A DNA stretch of 46,311 nt from an uncultured Holophagaceae bacterium (GCA_903884655.1 CAISFO010000089.1:1-46311); one strand, 5' to 3'; counted from the stretch's first letter, positions 9,025-17,833 are shown. A program made the numbers and translations. Notes: generated by a model from the letters alone, not told the origin.

Positions 9025-10575
9025 TCAGATCCGGAACCTTGCCACCAGGGAGTTCAGCTGCTCGGCCAGGTGGCTGAGCTCGTCCACGGTGCGGGTGGAT
9101 TCCTTGATGGTGGCGGCCATCTCCTCCATGGCGGCGGCGTTCTGTTCCGCGATGCCGGTGAGGTCGCCCATGGCGGCCACGACGGACTGGCTGTCGCGGC
9201 TCTGGGCTTCGCTTTGGCTGCCGATGGTCTTCATGCGCTCGGCCGAGTCGCTGATGGCGCTTTGGATGCTGGTGAGGGCCTCGCCCGCGGTGTTCACCAT
9301 CTTGGTGCCGTCCCCGATGGCGCGGTTCGAGGTCGTGATCAGGGCCGTGATCTCCTTGGCCGCCGTGGCGCTGCGCTCGGCGAGCTTGCGGACTTCCTCG
9401 GCGACCACCGCGAAGCCCTTGCCGTGCTCGCCGGCCTTGGCGGCCTCGATGGCGGCATTGAGGGACAGCAGGTTCGTCTGGTTGGCGATCTCGGTGATCA
9501 CCGTGAGGATGTTGCCGATCTGTTTGGAGTTCTGGTTGATGGCCTGCATGCCCGACACGGCGCTGCCCACGGCGGTGCCGCCCTTGCCTGCGGCCTGCTG
9601 GGCCTGGTCGAAGACCTGCATGGCCTCGCTCACGTTGGCGTTGACCACCTGCGAGGACTTGGCGATGCCGTTCACGCTGTCGGTGGTGTGGGAGACGCTG
9701 GCCTTCTGGCTTTCCGCCGCATGGGCGATGCTCTGGGCGGTGCTGTGCATCTCGGACATGCCCGCCGACATCTGCAGCGAACCCGAGGCGATGTTGGTGG
9801 AGATGGCCATGACCTGCTGGACGATCTGGTGGATGTTGTCGATGAACTTGTTGAAATGGAGTGCCAGGGCCGCGATCTCGTCGTTGCCGTGGGCATCCAG
9901 GCGGGCGGTGAGGTCGCCCTCGCCTTCGGAGATGTCCCGCATGCGCTTCTGGATGTTCTCCAGGGGCGTGACGATGGCGTTGCCCATGAAGAAGGCGGCG
10001 GCGCCGCCGAGGCCCATCATCAGGAGTCCGAGGATGGCCATGCCCAGGAGTGCTCCCAGCTGACTCTTGCTGAGCCGGTCCCGGTTGATCAGGAGCATCA
10101 CATAGGACTTGACGGCGGCGCCGTCCACTTTCACCAGGGCGCCCATCACCAGGTACCCATCCTTTTCTAGGAAGGGATGCTCCTTGGCGGGATCCTTGGC
10201 GGCTTCCTTCAGCAGGCCTTCCGCGAACGGGGCCAGTTCCACCTGCGAGGCCTTGGCCTTGGATTTGGTCACGACCTTGGGACTCTTTGTGCTGGCATCC
10301 AGCGAGATCACCGCGGCCTGGGTGATGTCCCCGTCGTCCCGCAGGCCGTCGAGGCCGCGCTCGATCATGCTCAGATCCTCGAACTGCACGCCGGACTGGA
10401 TGCCGTCCGCCACGAGGCCGGCCAGGCTCTCCGACTTGAGCTTGAGGCCATCGTTCAGGGCCGAATTAAGCCGCCAGAGCGAGAAGCTCGCCGACGTGAT
10501 TCCAAGCACGACTGCCAGTGCCAGGATCGAATACATCAGCTTTTTGCGGATGTTGAGGTTGTGCCAGGATTCCAT
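9025..10575 (-). CDS. Methyl-accepting chemotaxis protein
   Basis: This is a transmembrane chemoreceptor (516 aa). A first membrane helix at about residues 13-33 is followed by a periplasmic domain (~35-170) that probably senses a ligand, and then by a second helix (~173-200). A HAMP domain follows (~200-253, [19 protein letters not shown]). The cytoplasmic signalling domain contains the conserved hairpin tip around residues 364-400 ([20 protein letters not shown] then AEEVRKLAE), which contacts CheA and CheW. No C-terminal CheR-docking pentapeptide is seen. It follows mutS2 by 60 bases on the same strand, and no other chemotaxis genes are nearby. Confidence 0.93.
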   Translation of the reverse strand: MESWHNLNIRKKLMYSILALAVVLGITSASFSLWRLNSALNDGLKLKSESLAGLVADGIQSGVQFEDLSMIERGLDGLRDDGDITQAAVISLDASTKSPKVVTKSKAKASQVELAPFAEGLLKEAAKDPAKEHPFLEKDGYLVMGALVKVDGAAVKSYVMLLINRDRLSKSQLGALLGMAILGLLMMGLGGAAAFFMGNAIVTPLENIQKRMRDISEGEGDLTARLDAHGNDEIAALALHFNKFIDNIHQIVQQVMAISTNIASGSLQMSAGMSEMHSTAQSIAHAAESQKASVSHTTDSVNGIAKSSQVVNANVSEAMQVFDQAQQAAGKGGTAVGSAVSGMQAINQNSKQIGNILTVITEIANQTNLLSLNAAIEAAKAGEHGKGFAVVAEEVRKLAERSATAAKEITALITTSNRAIGDGTKMVNTAGEALTSIQSAISDSAERMKTIGSQSEAQSRDSQSVVAAMGDLTGIAEQNAAAMEEMAATIKESTRTVDELSHLAEQLNSLVARFRI

Positions 10576-10635
10576 GGTCCGCCCCTGAAGAGGTATGTCT
10601 TCACATCGGGCCCCAGGACCGGGGAGTTGAATTTC

Positions 10636-13056
10636 TTACCGCAGGGTGACCACCGTCGCCCCGGCACCACCCTGGGCCTGGGGGGCGTCCTCGACCAGGG
10701 CGATGCCCGGATGGCCGCGCAGGGCTTCCCGCACCGCCGCCTTCAGTCTGCCGGTGCCGTGGCCATGGACGATCCGGATGAAGCGGCGCCCGGCGGCCAG
10801 AGCCTCCTCCACGAACCGGTAGATCTCGCTGTCGACGTCATCGCTGGCCCGGCCGATGAGGTTGATCTCGGAATCCACCTCCTGGATCTCGGCCCGGACC
10901 CGGACTTTCCCGGAGGCCCGGGGTTCCGCCTCCCGGGCCCCCATGGGTTCCAGCTCCCCCAGGCGGCATTCCAGGCGGCGGCCCTGGGGTGTTTCCAGCG
11001 TGGCCCGGTCGCCCCGGAGGGCCACCACCCGGCCTTCCACTCCCAGGCCCCGGTGCCGGGCATGGCCCCCTTCGCGAACCTCCGGCGGCGGGGTGGTCCT
11101 GGCCCGGGACCGGACCGGGGCCAGCTCCACCTCGGCCAGGCGGGTCAGCTGCCGCACCCGCTCATGGGCCTCGGTGCCCAGCCGGTCCGCATTTGTATCG
11201 ACCGTCTTCTGCCGTTCCTTCAGCTCCCGGACCAGGCGCTTGCCTTCGTGATCGAGGAAGTCCAGCACCCGGGCCACCTTCTCCTTGGATTCCTTCTGGA
11301 AGGCCTCCCGCTCCTGCCGGAGCTTCTCCTCCCGCTGGCGGAGGATGTCCCGGTCCTTCTCGGCGGCAGCCTGCTGCTGGCGTAGGACCTCCGCTTCCTC
11401 CAGCAGGCGGCTGCGCTCGGCCTCCAGCTCCCGCAGGAAGTCGCGCCAGTCCTGCTCCCGCTGGCCCAGCACTCGGTCTGCGTGGTCCAGGACCTGGCGG
11501 GGCAGGCCCAGGCGGGCGGCGATGGTCAGGGCCCGACTCTGGCCGGGCTGGCCCACCAGCAGCCGGTAGGTCGGCGCCAGCCGCGCCTCGTCGAACTGCA
11601 CCGAAGCATTCTGGAAGCGGGCGTGCCGAAGGGCCCACTGGCTGATGTCGCCCAGGTGGGTCGAACAAAGAATCCAGCAGTGGCGGCGGGACAGGGTCTG
11701 CAGCAGGGCGATGCCCAGGGCGGCCCCTTCCTTGGGATCGGTCCCCGTGCCGAGCTCATCGAGGAGCACCAGCCCGCCATCATGAACACTTTTTAATATC
11801 TCTTTCAAATGCAATATGTGGCTACTGAAGGTCGAGAGGCTTCCCGTGATGGTCTGGTGGTCGCCGATGTCCGCGTGCAGGCTGGGAAGGGAGGGGAAGC
11901 TGGAACCTTCCTTGGCCGGAACGGCGCAGCCGCAGGCGGCCAGGGCCGACAGCAGGCCCACGGTCTTGAGGACCACCGTCTTCCCACCGGTGTTGGAGCC
12001 GGAAATGATCAGCCCCGGCCGGCCGGCCTCCAGAACCAGGTTCAGGGGTACCACCTCGTGGGGCAGGGGCTCCAGGTCCAGGGCCAGGCGCACGGCGGGT
12101 AGCAGCAGCGGGTGCCGCGCCTCCAGGAGGCAGAGGCGCCCCTGTCCTGGATCCACCGCGAGCTCCGGCAGGTGCCCGTCACAGAGGGCGGCCCAGCGGA
12201 GGAGGGCCAGGCCCTGGTCGGCCTGGGCCTGCAGGTCCCGCCAGCGGAGGAAATCCTCCCGGCGCCCCCGCAGGTCCGCCAGCAGGTCCCGCAGGAAGGC
12301 CTGGACCGCCTGGGCATAGTCCCGATCCGCCTCGACGAAGGCGTTGTTGAGCGGCACGGCTTCCATGGGTTCCACGAACACCGTGGCACCGCTGCCGCTG
12401 CGGTCCAGCACCAGGCCCGGCACCAGGCCCCGGCGCTCCGAGCGCACCGGCAGGCAGTACCTCCCGTTGCGCTCGACGACCATCGCCTCATTGAAGGCGT
12501 CGGGCGAGGCCTTCATCACCTTCTGCAGCCTGGCCTGCACGGCCTGGAAGGCGGCCTGGCGCCCCCGATGGAGGGCCGCCAGGGCCGGGATGCGCAGGGG
12601 GTCCAGCTCACCATCGACATTGAAGCTCTTGGCCAGCCGCTCCGCCAGGGGCGAGGGATCGGGCAGCAGGGCAGCGGTCACCTGCAGCCGGTCGATGCCC
12701 AGGTGCGTGCCCTCGGGAGCCGGGCGGGACTCCGGCCAGGTGATGGCGGCCAGGCTCTGCAGCAGCCTGGACAGGGCCTTCAGCCCATCCCGCAGCTGGC
12801 GCCAGTGCTCCGGCAGCAGCCAACCCGCCGGGTTCAGGAGTTCCGCCAGGGCTTCATCCATGGCCAGGATGGGCAGCGATTCCGGAGCGGCGGACCAGCG
12901 TTCCTGCAGCTCCAGCTGGTGGAGGCGGCGCCTGCCCGCCAGGCCGTCCCCGGGGCGCATGGCGCCCAGCGATGCCCGGGCCGGACCCGTCCTTGCCCCC
13001 GACTGGATCAGGCGCACCGCTTCGGGGAATTCCAGGGCTTCGAGTTCGGGGTCCAT
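10636..13056 (-). CDS. mutS2: MutS2 ATPase/endonuclease (Smr domain)
   Basis: MutS2 (806 aa) is the MutS paralogue that lacks the mismatch-recognition domains. In different bacteria it suppresses recombination or rescues collided ribosomes. The ATPase part has Walker A GSNTGGKTV (353-361) and Walker B LVLLDELGTGTDP (429-441). A long charged coiled-coil follows (~520-640), then a C-terminal Smr nuclease domain with the HGHGTGRL motif near residue 765. It lies downstream of rpsU behind a terminator. Odd feature: codons for residues 411-425 are AT-rich and rare (ATA, TTA, TTG, AAA), unlike the rest of the gene. Confidence 0.95.
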   Translation of the reverse strand: MDPELEALEFPEAVRLIQSGARTGPARASLGAMRPGDGLAGRRRLHQLELQERWSAAPESLPILAMDEALAELLNPAGWLLPEHWRQLRDGLKALSRLLQSLAAITWPESRPAPEGTHLGIDRLQVTAALLPDPSPLAERLAKSFNVDGELDPLRIPALAALHRGRQAAFQAVQARLQKVMKASPDAFNEAMVVERNGRYCLPVRSERRGLVPGLVLDRSGSGATVFVEPMEAVPLNNAFVEADRDYAQAVQAFLRDLLADLRGRREDFLRWRDLQAQADQGLALLRWAALCDGHLPELAVDPGQGRLCLLEARHPLLLPAVRLALDLEPLPHEVVPLNLVLEAGRPGLIISGSNTGGKTVVLKTVGLLSALAACGCAVPAKEGSSFPSLPSLHADIGDHQTITGSLSTFSSHILHLKEILKSVHDGGLVLLDELGTGTDPKEGAALGIALLQTLSRRHCWILCSTHLGDISQWALRHARFQNASVQFDEARLAPTYRLLVGQPGQSRALTIAARLGLPRQVLDHADRVLGQREQDWRDFLRELEAERSRLLEEAEVLRQQQAAAEKDRDILRQREEKLRQEREAFQKESKEKVARVLDFLDHEGKRLVRELKERQKTVDTNADRLGTEAHERVRQLTRLAEVELAPVRSRARTTPPPEVREGGHARHRGLGVEGRVVALRGDRATLETPQGRRLECRLGELEPMGAREAEPRASGKVRVRAEIQEVDSEINLIGRASDDVDSEIYRFVEEALAAGRRFIRIVHGHGTGRLKAAVREALRGHPGIALVEDAPQAQGGAGATVVTLR

Positions 13057-13080
13057 GGGGGAGTCTTCAAGTCTTCAGTC

Positions 13081-13117
13081 TTCAGTAAAACAAAAAAGGC
13101 CCGCGAAGGCGGGCCTT
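13081..13117 (-). terminator. Rho-independent terminator after rpsU
   Basis: AAGGCCCGC (13096-13104) pairs with GCGGGCCTT (13109-13117) around a 4-base loop. On the minus strand it is followed by a T-rich tract (13081-13095 as TTTTTGTTTTACTGAA). It ends the rpsU transcript before mutS2. A second 8-bp hairpin (13122-13129 with 13133-13140) lies just upstream of it. Confidence 0.85.
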
Positions 13118-13146
13118 CTCACGCGATGCGCAGCATCGCGCCTGGT

Positions 13147-13195
13147 ATCAACCGATCATGCGACGCTCTTGAGCGAGACGCTTGAGGGTCTTCTT
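13147..13195. repeat. 49-bp exact copy of the rpsU 3' end (copy 1)
   Basis: Bases 13147-13195 are identical to 13251-13299, the last 15 codons plus stop of rpsU. The two copies are offset by 104 bases. The bases between do not match, so only the tail of the gene was duplicated or kept. Confidence 0.95.
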
Positions 13196-13216
13196 CTCGG
13201 TATTCGCTTCGTTCAT
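13148..13216 (-). CDS. 22-residue ORF carrying a duplicated S21 tail
   Basis: This tiny frame starts at ATG 13216 and encodes MNEANTE followed by [15 protein letters not shown], the exact C-terminus of the S21 protein encoded just upstream. GGGAGG lies eight bases before the ATG, so translation is possible. It sits between the rpsU stop and the rpsU terminator and would be on the same mRNA. It may be a functionless relic of a tandem duplication or a translated basic micropeptide. The sequence alone does not decide. Confidence 0.4.
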   Translation of the reverse strand: MNEANTEKKTLKRLAQERRMIG

Positions 13217-13250
13217 ACACGAGGCCTCCCGCTTCAGAGATCGAAGCAAG

Positions 13251-13299
13251 ATCAACCGATCATGCGACGCTCTTGAGCGAGACGCTTGAGGGTCTTCTT
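13251..13299. repeat. 49-bp repeat copy 2, inside rpsU
   Basis: This is the intact-gene copy of the direct repeat. It encodes the C-terminal [15 protein letters not shown] of ribosomal protein S21 together with its stop codon. Confidence 0.95.
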
Positions 13300-13458
13300 G
13301 CGGGCGGCGAGCATCTTGCGCTTGCGCTTGGCGCTGGGCTTCTCGTAGTGCTGGCGTTTCTTCAGCTCGCTGAGAATGCCGGACTTCTCGCACTTCCGCT
13401 TGAAGCGGCGAAGGGCGAACTCGAAGGTTTCGTCTTCTTTGACCTTGACCAAAGGCAT
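13252..13458 (-). CDS. rpsU: 30S ribosomal protein bS21
   Basis: This small, very basic protein (68 aa) of the 30S subunit helps position mRNA near the anti-Shine-Dalgarno site. The start [20 protein letters not shown] and the lysine/arginine-rich C-terminus ([19 protein letters not shown]) are diagnostic. A strong AAAGGAGG ribosome binding site lies a few bases before the ATG. The mRNA continues through a partial repeat of the gene's own end and then a rho-independent terminator. It is transcribed away from the kinase gene at 13599. Confidence 0.96.
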   Translation of the reverse strand: MPLVKVKEDETFEFALRRFKRKCEKSGILSELKKRQHYEKPSAKRKRKMLAARKKTLKRLAQERRMIG

Positions 13459-13598
13459 GTGGATGCACCTCCTTTCCCGTGGATTTCGACCGGGCTGCCA
13501 GGCAGGTCCGGACCGAACATGAAGTGTATCCCAACTTCAGAGTTATAGCGAGGTTGAATCCCTGCCGTTACTCTGGGAGTTCCCTCCGACGGAGTTGC

Positions 13599-15623
13599 AT
13601 GCCGCGCCCCCTGCTTCTGATAGTGGACGGGGAGTCCATCAAGACTCCCGGCCTGAAGTCCGCCCTGAGAAAGGGGGGCTGGGTGGTGCGCTGGATCGCC
13701 TCGACGGGGGCCCAGGCTTTTCTGGATAGCGCCCTGCTGCCGGATGCGCTCGTGTATGATCCCTCCGCCCCCGGCGGCGGGGGGGCCACTCTGGTCCGCG
13801 CTCTGCGCGACCGGAAGCCGCAGCTGCCGGTCCTGGCCCTGTCCGATGGACCCTTTCCCCATCCCGTCGAGCCCGAATCGGCCGTGGAGGTCCAGGTCTA
13901 CTTGGATCGCAACCAGGGGGCCGAGACCCTCGCAGGCTGGATGCACCGCTTCCACCCTGGCGAGGCCAAGCTCACCACCGATGAGATCTTCGGGGATCTG
14001 GTGGGCGAGTTCGACAGCCCTGCGCAGGCGACCTTTCCCCCCGCGCCGGCGGAAGTGGCCATGCCGGCCCCGCCGGCGGACCCCTTCGGTCTCTTCACAG
14101 CGGTCCAGGAGCCCGCACTTCCTCCGGCCCCCGTCGCCCTGCTGAGCACGGAAGACATCTTCGGCCAGCTGCTCGAGGAGGTTGAAGCCTTGCCGGTCGG
14201 GGTGCCAGCACCGAGGAAGCTTCCGGAACCACCAGCAGGCCCAGCCCCGGCCACCCTCGCCGAAACCCGTGCTGCTCCTGGGTCGGTGATCGAACCTCTG
14301 GGCCCTTCGGACTTCACCCTCAGCGGCATCTCTGGTGTGAACGACCCTTTCGAATGGGCCGCGGCCAGCCCGCCCGCCGCGCCCCTGGCCGCGTCCAGGC
14401 CACTGGCTCGCCCAGATGCCTTCGGCGCTGCCGAGCCCATCGAGGAATACGGGAACTACTTCCTGCTGGAGAAGATCGCCGTGGGCGGCATGGCGGAGCT
14501 GTTCAAGGCCCAGCAGCGGGGTGTGCAGGGCTTCCAGAAGATCGTGGCCATCAAGCGCATCCTGCCGCACTTCAGCGACAACGAGGACTTCGTCACGATG
14601 TTCATCGACGAGGCCAAGCTGGCCGCCCAGCTGACCCATCCGAACATCGTGCAGATCTTCGACCTAGGGAAGGCTGGCAGTTCGTACTACATCGCCATGG
14701 AGTACGTGAACGGCCGGGACCTCCGGACCCTGCTGCGGAAGTCCCGCGAATACAGCATGCCCTTCCCCGAGCAGGTGGCGGCCTTCGTGGTGATGAAGGT
14801 GGCGGCGGCGCTCGACTATGCGCACCGCAAGCGGGGTTTCGACGACCGGGAGCTCAAGCTGGTCCACCGGGACATCAGCCCCCAGAACGTGATCCTCTCC
14901 ACCGAAGGCGCGGTGAAGCTGGTGGATTTCGGCATCGCCAAGGCCGCCAGCAAGGCCAGCCACACCATCGCCGGAGCCCTCAAGGGCAAGCTGCTCTACA
15001 TGAGCCCCGAGCAGGCCACCGGGCAGCCCCTGGACAACCGCTCCGATCTCTATTCCCTGGGTCTGGTGCTGTTCGAGCTGCTCACCGGCGAGCGCTGCTT
15101 CCAGGCCGATTCGGAATTGGGCGTGCTGGAAAAGGTCCGCCTGGGCCGCATCTCCGACCTGCATTCCCTGAACCCGAACGTATCCCGCGAGATGGCCGCC
15201 ATCGTGAACCGGGCGCTGCAGAAGGCGGTGGACCACCGCTACCCCTCGGCCCGCTTCATCGAACGGGATCTGCGGGACTACCTCCAGCGGCAGGGGACTC
15301 CCCTCACCGAGCATGATGTCGCAGAGTACATGAACGCACTGCTCAAGGGCTCCAGGGAGGACCTGGAGCACCTGGTGTCCACCCGGTTCCCGGTTCCCGC
15401 GAACCTCACCAGCGGCATCCACCGCGTACCGCCTGGCGACACTCCCGGAACGGCCACGGCCCTGCACCACGGCAGCTTCGGCCAGCAGGAAACGGCCCTG
15501 CGGGCGGCCCCGTCCGAGGCCCCCGAGACCACCGATCTCCCTCGTCCCCGCTGGCTGCTGCCCGTCATCCTGACCTTGGCTGTGATCCTGGTCATCATGC
15601 TGTTCGTGGCTGGCTGGTCCTGA
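13599..15623 (+). CDS. Ser/Thr protein kinase with receiver-like N-terminus and C-terminal membrane anchor
   Basis: This is a Hanks-type kinase (674 aa). Residues 1-115 resemble a response-regulator receiver: the first strand gives LLLIVDGES, an aspartate lies at position 54 in ALVYDPSAP, and YLDR appears where the usual lysine would be. A Pro/Ala-rich linker follows to ~280. The kinase domain (~284-560) has IAVGGMAELFKA, lysine K319 in VAIKR, HRDISPQN (D425), DFG (443-445) and the SPEQ segment, so it looks active. A single helix at the extreme C-terminus (~650-671) anchors it with the kinase in the cytoplasm. ATG 13599 begins right at the first strand. Targets are unknown. Confidence 0.9.
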   Translation: MPRPLLLIVDGESIKTPGLKSALRKGGWVVRWIASTGAQAFLDSALLPDALVYDPSAPGGGGATLVRALRDRKPQLPVLALSDGPFPHPVEPESAVEVQVYLDRNQGAETLAGWMHRFHPGEAKLTTDEIFGDLVGEFDSPAQATFPPAPAEVAMPAPPADPFGLFTAVQEPALPPAPVALLSTEDIFGQLLEEVEALPVGVPAPRKLPEPPAGPAPATLAETRAAPGSVIEPLGPSDFTLSGISGVNDPFEWAAASPPAAPLAASRPLARPDAFGAAEPIEEYGNYFLLEKIAVGGMAELFKAQQRGVQGFQKIVAIKRILPHFSDNEDFVTMFIDEAKLAAQLTHPNIVQIFDLGKAGSSYYIAMEYVNGRDLRTLLRKSREYSMPFPEQVAAFVVMKVAAALDYAHRKRGFDDRELKLVHRDISPQNVILSTEGAVKLVDFGIAKAASKASHTIAGALKGKLLYMSPEQATGQPLDNRSDLYSLGLVLFELLTGERCFQADSELGVLEKVRLGRISDLHSLNPNVSREMAAIVNRALQKAVDHRYPSARFIERDLRDYLQRQGTPLTEHDVAEYMNALLKGSREDLEHLVSTRFPVPANLTSGIHRVPPGDTPGTATALHHGSFGQQETALRAAPSEAPETTDLPRPRWLLPVILTLAVILVIMLFVAGWS

Positions 15624-15676
15624 AGCGTTATAGACTCTATTTTACCTACACCTTGTTTACCACCCCGGAGCGACCC

Positions 15677-15907
15677 ATGGATCTGAGCCAGGATCAGAAA
15701 GCTTTCTACGAGACCACGCGCGAGCGCTGCCGCTCTGAGGTGTCACAGATCAACAACACCATCGCCTCCGAAGTCCAGCGGGTGAAGGACCTGTTGACCA
15801 GCCTGAGCAACCGCAAGACCTCCGTGCTCCAGATGTACGGCGCCGCCTGCGAAGTGCTGGGCGAAGAGAACGACCTCGCCGAAGAATCCATCGACATCGA
15901 GTTCTAG
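15677..15907 (+). CDS. Small conserved-looking hypothetical protein (76 aa)
   Basis: I do not recognise this protein. It is acidic and predicted to be largely alpha-helical, with heptad-like spacing over residues ~8-60 (NNTIASEVQRVKDLLTSL), so a short coiled coil or helical bundle is likely. No signal peptide or membrane helix is present. CCGGAG precedes ATG 15677, and the frame is followed at once by a textbook terminator. It lies 53 bases behind the kinase gene, in a gap containing an AT-rich patch (TATAGACTCTATTTTACC), so it may have its own promoter. Confidence 0.75.
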   Translation: MDLSQDQKAFYETTRERCRSEVSQINNTIASEVQRVKDLLTSLSNRKTSVLQMYGAACEVLGEENDLAEESIDIEF

Positions 15908-15925
15908 ACCGGCTCCGGGCTTCTG

Positions 15926-15953
15926 GGAAACGGCGCCTCGCGGCGCCGTTTCC
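15926..15953 (+). terminator. Rho-independent terminator
   Basis: GGAAACGGCGCC (15926-15937) pairs perfectly with 15942-15953 around loop TCGC, followed by GTCTTTCC. It ends the kinase/small-protein unit and faces the convergent zinc-ribbon gene. Confidence 0.85.
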
Positions 15954-15981
15954 GTCTTTCCGGAAGCCTGAATCCTGGGGC

Positions 15982-16227
15982 CTAGAAGCCCCCCATCAGC
16001 GGCGCCGCACACTTCTGGCAGTTGCTCTGATGCGAGGGATTCTTCTTGCCGCAATGACTACAAATGAGCGTCCGGGCCTGCCTCCGGCGCCACATGCGCA
16101 GGTAGAGGACCCCCAGCAGCAGCACCAGCAGACCCCCCTTCTGCCAGGGCTGGAGATAGAAGCCCGTGGGGCTTGCCGGCCTGGGCGGCGCGGGCTGCCC
16201 TTCGAGGCTGAGCGTCGTCTGCATCAT
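15982..16227 (-). CDS. Small membrane-anchored zinc-ribbon protein
   Basis: This 81-residue protein has a Pro-rich start, one membrane helix (~30-46, GGLLVLLLGVLYLRMW) and a C-terminal zinc ribbon with cysteines 56, 59, 70 and 73 (CSHCG...CQKC). The positively charged RRRQAR after the helix puts the ribbon in the cytoplasm. The start overlaps the scpB stop by four bases, so translation is probably coupled. Zinc ribbons of this kind often mediate protein contacts, but no specific job can be assigned. Being tied to scpB and psd suggests an envelope or division-linked role, which is an inference. Confidence 0.8.
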   Translation of the reverse strand: MMQTTLSLEGQPAPPRPASPTGFYLQPWQKGGLLVLLLGVLYLRMWRRRQARTLICSHCGKKNPSHQSNCQKCAAPLMGGF

Positions 16228-16904
16228 GGTTCCACTGGATCGGCACTGTCCGGGGGCTCCAGCTCCGTGAGCATGGCGCCCTCCCCGAAGAGGCCATCCT
16301 CGGGCATCGGCGGCTCGAGCGCGGCCAGGGCCTCGGCCTCCAGGCGGCCTTCGCCGAAGTCTTCGAGCTGCGGCAGGTCGTGCAGGCTCTTCAGGCCGAA
16401 GTGCAGCAGGAAGGCCTGGGTGGTGGCGTAGGTCATGGGGCGGCCCACCACGGGCTTGCGGCCCGCGGGCGTGATGAGCTGGCGCTCCATGAGGCTCTTC
16501 ACCTGGTTGGCGCTGCTGGTGACGCCGCGGATCGCGTTCAGCTCGGTGATGGTGACGGGCTGGCGGTAGGCGATGATGGCCAGAGCCTCGATCTGGGCCG
16601 GCGTGAGCTTACCGCTGCGGGTGGTGGTCACCAGGCGGGAGACCATCTCCCGGTAGAGGGGACTGGTGGCCATGCGCCAGCCGCCGCCCACCTCCAGCAG
16701 GCGCAGCCCCGCAGAGCCCTGCAGCCGCTCCTGCAGCTTCTCGATGCCCAGCTGCAGAACGCCATCACCCAGGCCCGTGAGCTCCCGCAGCCGGGCCAGG
16801 TCCAGCACCTCGCCGGCCGCTGTGAAGATGGCCTCCAGGGCGCCCGGCAGGTCGCCACCCTCTTCCCAGAGGGGTTCCTGATGAAAGAGGTCGGTTTCGT
16901 TCAC
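16224..16904 (-). CDS. scpB: Segregation and condensation protein B
   Basis: ScpB (226 aa) is the winged-helix kleisin-associated subunit of the Smc-ScpA-ScpB condensin that compacts and separates chromosomes. The central signature is clear: LTPAQIEALAIIAYRQPVTI followed by IRGVTSSANQVKSLMERQLI and VVGRPMTYATTQAFLLHFGL. The C-terminal ~45 residues are acidic and variable, as is usual. It overlaps psd upstream (ATGA, 16901-16904) and the zinc-ribbon gene downstream (16224-16227). No scpA is adjacent, although the two are often neighbours. Confidence 0.95.
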   Translation of the reverse strand: MNETDLFHQEPLWEEGGDLPGALEAIFTAAGEVLDLARLRELTGLGDGVLQLGIEKLQERLQGSAGLRLLEVGGGWRMATSPLYREMVSRLVTTTRSGKLTPAQIEALAIIAYRQPVTITELNAIRGVTSSANQVKSLMERQLITPAGRKPVVGRPMTYATTQAFLLHFGLKSLHDLPQLEDFGEGRLEAEALAALEPPMPEDGLFGEGAMLTELEPPDSADPVEP

Positions 16905-17833
16905 CGGTAGGCCCCCAGCCGCTGGCCCATCTTGACATCACCTGCCGTACGGGCGGCCAGCCACTCCTTGGCCCTGGGCCCGGCAATCAGGAGGACGACG
17001 GTGGAGCCGAATTCAAAGGTGCCGAGATCCTCACCGGTGGCGCAGGGCAGTGCGCTCACGGCCAACCCGCCGTCCCCGGGCAGGGGCCGTCCGCTCAGCC
17101 AGCGGTCGGCGATCACCACGCCCCCCACGTGGGTCGCGCCCACCAGCACCGCGGCCACCTCCAGGCCCTCACAAGGCCCGGTCCCCATGGCGGTCCAGCT
17201 GGCCCGGCGGTTGCGCTCGTAGAGCCGTGGCACATGGCCCGTACTCGCGTCGTTCACGGGCCAGAGCTCCCCTTCCACTCGGCTCACGGCGCTGACCCGA
17301 CCTTCCAGTGGCACATGGATGCGGTGGTAGTCCTTGGGCGACAGGTAGAGGGTGAGGAAGTGCCCACCCTCGAAGCGCGCTGCGTTCGGGTCGTGCTTGA
17401 GGAGCTCGGCCACGCGGTAGGGCAGACCTTTGGCCTGGATGGCGGTGCCGGCCTCGATGCGGCCGCAGGCGATGATGCGGCCGTCCACGGGGCTGTTCAC
17501 GAATCCTGGCACGGCGGCTTCCTGGGGCCGCAGACCGGCCTTCAGCCGCCGGGTGAACAGGGCCTGGAGACTGGGATACTCCGCCAGGGGGAATTCCGCC
17601 TCCGCCAGGTTGATGCCGTAGTGGCCCGCGAAACGGCCCAGGAGGGGCTCACGCCAGGATTGAGGCAGGGTGCGGGCGGCGGCCCAGCCCACCATGCGCG
17701 AGCCGAGTTTTTTCGGATACAGACCCAGGACCCTCAGCGAAAAGGGGCCCGGCGTCCAGAGCAGCACATAGGCCACCCAGAGCAGGGCGAGGACGAGCGC
17801 GAGGCGCGTGGGTGGGGGCCAGGACCAGTGCAT
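16901..17833 (-). CDS. psd: Phosphatidylserine decarboxylase proenzyme
   Basis: This enzyme decarboxylates phosphatidylserine to phosphatidylethanolamine at the inner membrane (310 aa). An N-terminal hydrophobic helix (~10-28) anchors it. Conserved parts include SPVDGRI (aspartate) and the DYHRIHVPLEG histidine region. FGST near the C-terminus marks self-cleavage between about Gly276 and Ser277, where the serine becomes the pyruvoyl cofactor. Most family members have LGST, so the Phe is a mild variant. I chose ATG 17833. A longer start would run into the divergent gene at 17879. It is the first gene of psd-scpB-zinc-ribbon, all overlapping by four bases. Confidence 0.93.
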   Translation of the reverse strand: MHWSWPPPTRLALVLALLWVAYVLLWTPGPFSLRVLGLYPKKLGSRMVGWAAARTLPQSWREPLLGRFAGHYGINLAEAEFPLAEYPSLQALFTRRLKAGLRPQEAAVPGFVNSPVDGRIIACGRIEAGTAIQAKGLPYRVAELLKHDPNAARFEGGHFLTLYLSPKDYHRIHVPLEGRVSAVSRVEGELWPVNDASTGHVPRLYERNRRASWTAMGTGPCEGLEVAAVLVGATHVGGVVIADRWLSGRPLPGDGGLAVSALPCATGEDLGTFEFGSTVVLLIAGPRAKEWLAARTAGDVKMGQRLGAYR

